NCBI RefSeq assembly: GCF_910592395.1
Contig: NC_088311.1
Coordinates: 23,096,646-23,160,645 of the forward strand
Source: Lineus longissimus
Taxonomy: Eukaryota; Nemertea; Pilidiophora; Heteronemertea; Lineidae
Length of the DNA: 64,000 bases
Reading direction: 5' to 3'
The translations under genes were made by a program, and so were the position numbers. Positions 56,448 to 64,000 of the stretch are shown piece by piece. The notes beneath the pieces were generated by a model. The model saw only the letters and a program-made list of their open reading frames with translations. It did no database searches and was not told the origin of the DNA. Positions within the stretch are counted from its first letter, which is position 1. Every line of letters begins with the position of its first letter.

Positions 56448-58323
56448 ATGGCGAAGATAAATTTTGTTCTGGTCCTATTTTTCTATATTTGTGGCGCCAA
56501 AGCTGCACGAGAAAGCTACGTTGCTGCCGTGTTTGAACACGCCCCGTACCTTCTTGATCCGAAGACCGTCGTCTCGAAGGAGGAGGCCAGGGCAAACATG
56601 CAGAGGAACCTGGATGTCTATGAGGAACAAATCACCAAGGCAAAGATCCAGGTACTGTACGACTTCACAAAAGGTTCATGAGTACCGGTATATCAAGATT
56701 ATATCACAAGTAGATCCATACTTGTTACTATTGAAGAAAAGACATGCGGATGACTGAACCACTGACTTTGTAAGGGTATACACCTGAGGAAAATTGCATC
56801 TGAAAACTGAAAAACTGGAAAGATATTCATCTGTCGAAAAGCACGGACTTGACATTGAGGTCCATGATCGAAAATGAAATCGATTAATTTTAGTGTGACA
56901 TCTGTCCGCCAGATGGAAATATTGCAGACAACGCTCTTTTCGTCCTACTTTGTTCCTGATTGTCCGATGGATGCTGGTTGAGACAGCATTTATGACTCTT
57001 TTTTTCCTTCAGGGTTCCGACATCATCATCTTTCCCGAAGACGGTCTCTACGGGTTCGGATTTACCCGAACGACACTGGAGCCGTACCTGGAGGACATCC
57101 CCAGCCCACAAGACAACTCCTGCCCTTGTTCCGACCCAGGGAACAACCAAACCATGCCAATCCAGTACAGGCTCTCCTGTTTGGCCAAATACAATGCTCT
57201 CTTCGTGGTCGCCAATGCCGGAGACCTCAAGCCCTGCACCGGAGACCCTAACTGCCCAGCAGACGGACGCTTTCAGTACAATACGAATGTCGCTTACGAC
57301 CCCCGTGGGTGTTTGGTTGCACGCTACCACAAACAGCACCTATTCTACGAAATCCAGTTCAACCAGCCAACTCAAGTTGAATTCTCTTATTTCGACACGC
57401 CTTTTGGGCGCTTTGGCTTCGCCGTCTGTTTCGATATTTTATTCAAGGAGCCTATAATTGATTTGGTGCTGAAATATAACGTGACTAACATCGCTTTCCC
57501 GACGGCCTGGATGGATGCCTTGCCACTGCTTTCAGCTGTAGGTTTCCACTCTGGATGGGCAAGAGGAATGGGCGTGAATTTCCTCTCCGCAAACATTCAT
57601 CGGCCAAAACATCGCATGGCAGGGAGCGGTATCTACAGCCCGGAAGGTGTCCTCGAGTACACACGCAGTGACGAAAAAAATGGTGTCCTCCTGGTGTCCA
57701 ATGTCTCAGTCGTAGAACAGTCCCAAAACAAACCCGAGATGAAATCAAAAGTCATTAAAGTACCAACTATAACTAGCGATGTTTTCCAATCCGTCCTTTT
57801 TGGGGACACTTTTAACTTTGTTTACCTCGATCCAGACGACAAGAGTGCTGTCGTGTGCCAAGGATCATTATGTTGTGGCGCCTCATACCGGGCAACTGGT
57901 AAAAAGGAAGAATACGTCATTGGGGCTCTTGACAGGCTCCACACTCTCGAAGGACAGTATTACCTTCAAATATGCGTTGTCCTGAAATGCGCCAACGCAT
58001 CACGTGACAGCTGTGGAAGTCCCGTGACGTCTTCATCGTGGCGCTTTTCTGAACTCCACCTTGCGGGCACTTTTAAAACTCCGTACATCTTTCCTCAGGT
58101 TATAACAGATGGTATTCACGTGCCCGCAAAAGATTCTTGGACTTACGAAGACAAATCCATAACTTTTCAGAATGTTTCTGACCCCGTGCTATCTGCTTCC
58201 TTATTTGGTAGATGGTTTGAAATGGACGATGGTGATTTTGAAGCTGTAAGGTCAGCCGGCAACGTATGTGGAGGCTTTATGACCACGTGGATTGTTTTGA
58301 TAATGTCCCGATTTTTCATGTGA
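56448..58323 (+). CDS. Vanin-family pantetheinase
   Basis: Two exons: 56448-56651 and 57013-58323; 504 residues (human VNN1 513). Vanins hydrolyse pantetheine to pantothenate (vitamin B5) and cysteamine; biotinidase is the related enzyme. A signal peptide (about residues 1-20, MAKINFVLVLFFYICG) shows secretion. The nitrilase triad is complete: Glu77 (FPEDGLYG), Lys175 (RYHKQHLF), Cys207 (FAVCFDILF). The disulfide-rich C-terminal base domain is present (QGSLCCGASY, YYLQICVVLKC). The C-terminus ends in a short hydrophobic run (MTTWIVLIMSRFFM) after Gly-Gly, compatible with a GPI signal as in vanins, but it is short. Several N-glycosylation sequons (NVT, NVS, NAS) are visible. Vanin versus biotinidase cannot be settled here, but block similarity favours vanin. 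Confidence 0.95.
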
Positions 58324-58721
58324 ATGTTTGAATGCAAGCGCCAATGAAAAAGGGAGCCACTGATGAATGTTTGCTCGGCCACCTAAAGCAATTTGGCGTT
58401 TTCTCCATCATTTAAGTCCATTAAGTTGCCGTCAACTTATCAGCCTCCGTAACCTACTGCCTACTGGTGGTGAAGCCTTGTCATTATTTCTTTATGGTAG
58501 TATCACGCAATAGCGTGATCGTGTTTGTCTGCCGCGGGCAAATGGCTAATCTGTTATGAAAAATAGATGAGATCTGTGAATATAAGATGATTTCAAAGAG
58601 GTATTGTTGCTTTGTTGACGACATCGGGGGTGGGTGACAGCTGCTCCTGCCCCCCCCCCCCCCCGGTATTTCTTGTTTTCGTTTCGGATTTGGATGCCAT
58701 TCTCGTCTCTCACTTTTATAC

Positions 58722-58815
58722 ATCCTAAGGAAATCAGGGGTTAATGTTCACTTCTCCCGTCCTGCACACAGGGCAGGATCGAGAAGCGAACATTAACCCC
58801 CGATTTCCTCAGGAT
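58722..58815 (-). repeat. Long near-perfect hairpin
   Basis: The left arm from 58722 and right arm ending 58815 pair over about 43 nt. The first 35 positions have only three differences, all A/G, which become G-U pairs if the minus strand is transcribed. Loop about 8 nt. Could be a small fold-back element or a hairpin RNA precursor. Confidence 0.75.
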
Positions 58816-59181
58816 ACTCACTATACGATGACAGCTGTCACATTATGTAACCATCACCATGGCAACGCACGACAGCCGTTGCGGATAATCCAGTTGCCAT
58901 GGTTAATAGAAAGTCGATTTGTTCGTGTTATGTAAAGCTGTGGTGTTTGCAAAGCTCACTACACCGCGAATGTTGTAGGGCGGTGTAGCAGGTCAGTATA
59001 GCCCCCTGGAGAATTAGTCCTGACTATTCTTCATAACGACGGATTAAGCTCCACGGCTTGGCAGACCAAAGCCTTAGATGACGATCGTACAAAATAAGGT
59101 TGTGATCTCAAATAAGCTCATTGGTGACAGACTCCTAACTACTGTAAGCTGCGAACCCGACCTTATCATGACTCAACATAT

Positions 59182-59358
59182 CAACGCAAACAAGAGCGTC
59201 GATATAGTCGCTGCGACCTGCGACTGAGCCACGACACCATGACGATTGTGGCTGGAATGTGGCCGCCAATTTTTCAGCGTAAATTGCAATCATTCGTCAT
59301 GTTGTCGTAGCTCCAGCGCAGGTCGCAGCGACTAAAATCGCTCGTTTGCGCGGCGCGT
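59182..59358. mobile_element. Fold-back / MITE-like element with long inverted repeats
   Basis: Arms 59205-59245 and 59295-59334 share 'tagtcgctgcgacctgcg' and 'catgacga' with a few mismatches; similarity continues outward ('cgcaaac', 'gagcg'). About 177 bp in all with a ~50-bp centre. No coding capacity. Confidence 0.65.
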
Positions 59359-60305
59359 TATAAGGGGCCGAGAACAACTAGTAGCATCTCGCCATATGCA
59401 TGCAGACGACTTTCAAATAAAGAAGGAGGTGTTACATGTCATGTATGACAATTATATTACGATATTGCATAAGTAATGACAATATCACGATATTGGCATG
59501 TTTGCACAGCCTAATGATAATAAGAGCAGCCTATGTAATAAACTCTTCCATGTATTGCATATTATGACGTGTTTTTACATTAATGGTCAGCCGGCACATT
59601 TTCACAGACGAACAGCAGATGTACGCTGTACATTTGTACATGTATATTAAAAAAAACAGCACCGTGTAACAGCTCTACATAACTTTCACGATAACAGTGA
59701 CACTAGTACATATTCCAGCTCAGAACGTATTTATACGCAAACGTATCACTGCCTGCACATTCTGCGGTCATTTTGTGCTATGCTACGACCTCATCAATTA
59801 TACCCTACTTTCACCAATGTAAAACCGGTTGGTTAATTATTAGGAAATCGTGGCTAAGCCGGAACATGACAATATGCACCATCGGACAACGTGTTGCCAA
59901 TATGCTGTTCCCAAATTGAGCATGTTGGCTTGCTGAGTATGATAACTAGCTTAAATTGAATGTTCAGAAACGGTCTTTGATTGGTGAATCTATGTAGATG
60001 CTTTCCAAGACTCTCCAAGGTGACATACGAATTCTCGATCACACTGCAAAAGATACTAACAACAGTACGTTCGTACCATTTTCGTCAATCAAGAATTTGG
60101 GACTTCCGCTAAGGTATAGCCAATCAGAAGCCTTGTGAGCCCAATGTCCGAATGAGCATTGTAGGTGGCTGTCCTCTGATTGGTGAATACCTGATTGGAA
60201 GTCCAGAACACGTGCTTGAGGTAAGTGACCAATGGAAACTGTTACTGTCATTGTACAAGTCGTTTCAAAAGTCATTTTGCAAGTCCATCATACTCGCATA
60301 GTCGT

Positions 60306-61706
60306 TTAAAATATGCCTGGTATGACTCGATAAGGCACTCGTTGGCGGTACTCCGTCCAGAATTTCCCATATTTCTTTCCACATTTCTCGTCGTCCCTGA
60401 AGCTGCGGTGAGTCAAGAGAATGACAAGCCAGAGGAAATAGATATAGGGCATGATGTTATTGAAAAGTGCAGGGACAGACCAGGCGAATGAAAGCATCCA
60501 CTCGGGCAGATAATGGAAATGTCGAGCAACACCCCAAAACCCTGACGCCAAAAGAATGCTCTCGCGTTTCTCTCCATTTTCCAAAACATAGGAGGCGCGA
60601 ATGATGTCCGGCTTGGCTCCCCAAACGAGGCAGTCTCCGTTTGATTTCCTCACGTGTTGTTTCTGTTCATCTGCCCAGTAGTTGACGTAGATGCTTAAGG
60701 CGCCGCCAACGAGAAGGAAGACGGTGAGCGGGAGGCCAAGCTGGACAGGGTGGTTGACCAGGTACAGACTCGGAGAGGCGTAAAGCCCTGGAACGTACAC
60801 CAAACAACCCCAGCAGATATAGTACCCAGCTCTGTCCAGCATGATATCGATGGTCCACATGTAGCCTGCCTCCCACCAGAAGAACTTTGTCATATAGAGG
60901 AACTGCAGCAGCGCAGACACGAACATACTGTCCACAAATCCGTAGAGTTCATAACTTTTTATCGCGTGAACTGCTACCAGGAGCGGCCAGACAGTCATCC
61001 CGAAGCGACAGTTGGTGAAAGTCTTCACGTCGAATCCGAATATCCTCGGGTAGAGTTCCGTACCCCAGTAATAGTCGAATATGAAGTTTCCAGAGGACCC
61101 GGAGTCTGTTGTTGTTGGCCAGTTGATTCCCTTGATGTACAGCATCAGACAGAACACTAAACTGAAAACGCAAAGCGTTGCTAGAATCTCATCGAATTTG
61201 TCGTAGACTATAGACGTGGAGTAGCCATATTGTTTCAGAGCGACTGTTAAGAGCGAAAAGGCCGTCATAGAGATGATATAGCAAGCGAAGCCGTTGTCTT
61301 TATAGACAGGGGTGTTACCTTTAGGGGTAACGGGTCCCTTGAAGGTTCGCCCGGGTACAAATTTCATGAGAAGCAACGCAAACGTGCTGTATCCTATGAC
61401 AACGGAAAGAGAAAACATGGAAACGATCTGAATTCCACTCCAAATCTTGACCATCCCAGGGATGACGCCTTCCCTCTGGAAGTACCTGCCCAACTCCATG
61501 AAACTTCCATCGGTGTGCACTGCAGTGTACCAGAGAAGAATCACCATGTTGGGTGTGAATGCTATCAGAAACACGGGAACGATGGTCATGTGGAACAATT
61601 GGAATCCACTGTTGTAGCCCTTCATTGTGGTTTCGAGGACGTCTGGTGCGTTCCCGTTGCTCTTGACGGCGGAGCGACCATTGGCTGCCTCTGTCTTGCG
61701 TTTCAT
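60306..61706 (-). CDS. DHCR7: 7-dehydrocholesterol reductase
   Basis: One uninterrupted coding exon, 466 residues (human 475). DHCR7 is an ER membrane enzyme that uses NADPH to reduce the C7-C8 double bond of 7-dehydrocholesterol, giving cholesterol. Many hydrophobic spans are present. Sterol-reductase blocks include NFIFDYYWGTELYPRIFG, LVYVPGLYASPSLYLVNHPV, NGDCLVWGAKP, GFWGVARHFHYLPEW and LTHRSFRDDEKCGKKYG, with the terminal VPYRVIPGIF. The start ATG at 61706 lies 21 nt after a good 3' splice site (ctttcag at 61727), so a 5' untranslated exon is likely further upstream. Vertebrate DHCR7 coding sequence is split by several introns, so the lack of any here is notable. Confidence 0.96.
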   Translation of the reverse strand: MKRKTEAANGRSAVKSNGNAPDVLETTMKGYNSGFQLFHMTIVPVFLIAFTPNMVILLWYTAVHTDGSFMELGRYFQREGVIPGMVKIWSGIQIVSMFSLSVVIGYSTFALLLMKFVPGRTFKGPVTPKGNTPVYKDNGFACYIISMTAFSLLTVALKQYGYSTSIVYDKFDEILATLCVFSLVFCLMLYIKGINWPTTTDSGSSGNFIFDYYWGTELYPRIFGFDVKTFTNCRFGMTVWPLLVAVHAIKSYELYGFVDSMFVSALLQFLYMTKFFWWEAGYMWTIDIMLDRAGYYICWGCLVYVPGLYASPSLYLVNHPVQLGLPLTVFLLVGGALSIYVNYWADEQKQHVRKSNGDCLVWGAKPDIIRASYVLENGEKRESILLASGFWGVARHFHYLPEWMLSFAWSVPALFNNIMPYIYFLWLVILLTHRSFRDDEKCGKKYGKFWTEYRQRVPYRVIPGIF

Positions 61707-61726
61707 TTCGACCGTCTTTGCCCGAC

Positions 61727-64000
61727 CTGAAAGAATGAAAAATCTACATGAAAATACACAGCAAGTCCTGCCGAAACTAAGGGGGTGATCCACCGCTTTG
61801 GAGTGTTGAAATCAACTTCCCTTTGCTGCAAAGGCATGGGTGTTGTTTTGAGCAGCCTGATCCAGTGCCGACTACACTTTAACGGCGGATGCGTTTGTAC
61901 CTTTGAACAATGTCTGTGCTAAGAGAAAGAAATCGGAGAAAGTTAGGTTGCGAAGGTGTTCCATTTTGGAAAACCAGTAAATGGTGCAAACATGCCCCGG
62001 TTTGCAGAAGCCACGGTCGTTGCGTCATTAATTGTTGAGAATAAGATTTATGACGTCGCCTAGGCCTGATGTGCCGTCAATAGTTTTTGCGCGAAAGAGA
62101 AGTTTGAAATGCCATGATAGATTGTCCGGGGAATAAAGGATTCTATTGTAAGCTTTAATCTATGAAATATTGTCGATCATGGCCTCTATAGAACTTTATA
62201 CCCTAATCCGTCGTCAGAATACAATGGGACGTTTTCCACAGAGACGTTTCCTACTTCTACACCGGTTGAGCCGGTAGTATATAAAGCAAGTATTGTTTGA
62301 GTGACAATATTCCCCTACAACAACAATGCAATTGTATGCCTGCCAACTCATTCCCGCCAGCCGAGTGGCTGGTCATTGGCCTCTTGTTTCTGGGTTACAT
62401 AATCCCCATCTATGCGATGGCGCGCAAGCGGATCGTATATATGTAATGCAGCTGAGTGCCAGGCATTGGGGCCTCTTGTCTCGAAGGCTTCAGATGGCAC
62501 GCGGAGTATATATAATCATGATGGAAACTCAAGTCCTCCAAGAATCGATACTAAATTGTCTATTACATGATCATATAGACAAAACCATAGCCATCATTTC
62601 CCCGGGTAAGTGGTCCCTAGAGTCGATATCATGAGCTAGGTGATCTATAAATCAGGGGTCTGCGTAACGCAAGTAACAAATGTGGACAAGTTGTGTCTGT
62701 CTTTCCAACATGTCATACTCGAATACCATGCCAGTCGTATGCTCCTCGCACACGTAAGTCCGGTCATAATAAGTGCCCAGTGAATGACCCTGAACTTCAG
62801 GATGCTCACATGCATGATGACCATGTGATCATTTAGCATGTTCTTTATGCTTTCAATTCTGCAATTACCAGAAATAGACAACGGGACAAACCCAGCGCGT
62901 ACAATAGGGTCAACACTGATTTGCCAGTAGACATCCAGGCTGTATGTGTATATGGATACATGTACACACATATTTTGATACACATACCATAGATTTTTAT
63001 TCATTTTGTGCAGTTATTTTAGCGCTTGATGGATCACTGTTCAACTTCATCCTGAGGTATCCCAGTAATAATAAGGTAAAGTCGTCCTGGGCAATAACCT
63101 CTTGACCTCCAAGATCTCTTGCTATCATGGATTGCAGGGAGTGGTTTTCAAAGAATTTCAATACGATACTATTTGATGATACTATTCAACACAATGGGTT
63201 CTACTTATAATGGCGTGGATATAGTCCCCCTGGAGTCATAGTCCGGTAGCATTGTATTTGACCAATTAAGCAGCATGATCTATTGTACCGCTAACCCTAA
63301 CCAAAACATTTAGCAATGCGGGCTATTGTTACACGGACTATCAGCCCTAGGACTACTATCCCTTGCACACCGGCATTGGCCGGGTTCAAATGGTAATCAT
63401 AATGGGATAAAGATAATAGACATGCAGTACGTTGTGTATTCAAACATTACAATGACCCAATTATTTCGTAATTGTCATGAGTGCATGTCGATACGGTGAT
63501 ATGCAACAGCCTTTTTCACTTACCGAGTATATGGGTGATGTGTGCGAGGGGAGGAGCATACCGATGACCCTGGCATTCGTGATATGGTAGATTAATTCAT
63601 GACAAAACATCGCTTTATCGATATAATCACCGTCTGGGACGTCAATTCGATGAAGCTACCACTATCATCCTGGCACCAGTATATAATATCCATACATTAA
63701 CCTATATTAAGTCTCTGTACAGCTGCAATGTTTGAGGTGGCAGCAACTCAGTTCTGTAGATTATACATATATATAGCTTTACGTGAGTTCCTTTGCAAGT
63801 AGCAGTGAAGTATTACATAGTTCACTAACGCTGCCAGACGTCATAAGGTTGGCGAAGGACGCAACGACGACGTTATACTAAAGCAGTGTCTGCGTTCAAA
63901 TACTTATTGCTCACGTCTGTTCATTCTGTTATTACCAATCACTGCGCAGGAGTGTAATATCTGTACCTGTAGTTCACCTGCAAAACCGGGCGCAGCTTTC
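61727..64000. other. DHCR7 5' intron/upstream region, no further gene
   Basis: No exon recognised. A plus-strand TATATAAA at about 62277 and an imperfect ~100-bp duplication around 62346-62520 (shared 'cattggcctcttgt'-like and 'gatggcgcgc'-like phrases) are visible but not assigned. Confidence 0.45.

Larger units (their letters stand above)
58324..60305. other. Convergent spacer vanin / DHCR7
   Basis: No exon. It contains a 15-base poly-C (58650-58664), a long hairpin (58722-58815) and a fold-back element (about 59182-59358). Confidence 0.55.

Noticed and set aside
61781-61790. GATCACCCCC on the minus strand, similar to a sterol regulatory element, near DHCR7
   Set aside because: It falls about 55 nt upstream of a 3' splice site, thus within an intron, and matches the consensus imperfectly.
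62273-62285. Plus-strand TATATAAA as a promoter
   Set aside because: No plus-strand gene follows within the window; AT-rich chance match is likely.

Overview
The window is nuclear DNA from a bilaterian animal, most likely a marine invertebrate outside the insects and nematodes. Evidence: intron-rich genes with GT-AG junctions, animal families (KEAP1, a dystrophin-family protein, a GAREM-like adaptor, vanin, DHCR7), long AT-rich intergenic DNA, a 5'-truncated LINE, fold-back elements and minisatellites. The species cannot be fixed from sequence alone.

Layout. 1-2.2 kb: no gene. 2.2-3.05 kb: LINE 3' end. 3.2-12.4 kb: two tandem minus-strand genes for CABIT-SAM (GAREM-like) adaptors inside a segmental duplication. 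12.8-13.4 kb: copy 1 of a three-copy interspersed repeat. 14.4-21.3 kb (minus): a 14-exon dystrophin-family gene holding only the C-terminal module (WW, EF-hand-like, ZZ, coiled coil). 23.9-27.9 kb (plus): KEAP1. 30.5-33.8 kb (minus): glutaryl-CoA dehydrogenase (GCDH). 34.7-39.8 kb (plus): phenylalanyl-tRNA synthetase alpha (FARSA). 42.6-47.5 kb (minus): YIPF1/2-like Golgi protein. 47.8-48.6 kb (plus): TIMM29. 49.9-55.3 kb (minus): divergent 12-TM SLC15/POT-like transporter. 56.4-58.3 kb (plus): vanin/pantetheinase. 60.3-61.7 kb (minus): DHCR7 with an uninterrupted coding region. 61.7-64 kb: no further gene seen.

Exon models for every multi-exon gene were joined by hand; each closes in frame from ATG to stop with matching intron phases. 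From the dystrophin-like gene to vanin the genes alternate strand, forming four consecutive head-to-head pairs; YIPF/TIMM29 start codons are only 217 bp apart. KEAP1, GCDH, FARSA, YIPF2 and TIMM29 all map to human 19p13.2, so this looks like a retained ancestral linkage block.

Most unusual observations: an eight-unit 43-bp minisatellite in a FARSA intron that copies the 5' splice donor in every unit; a KEAP1 whose main vertebrate sensor cysteine (Cys151) is Asn while other key sites are kept; a tandem duplication with an ARE-like site upstream of KEAP1; a transporter stop codon inside a minisatellite; patchy near-identity between the two adaptor paralogues; and perfect or near-perfect hairpins at 7.5 and 58.7 kb. 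The genes do not form one pathway. KEAP1 (redox sensing), GCDH and TIMM29 (mitochondria), vanin (pantetheine to cysteamine) and DHCR7 (sterol) are mostly housekeeping or stress functions.
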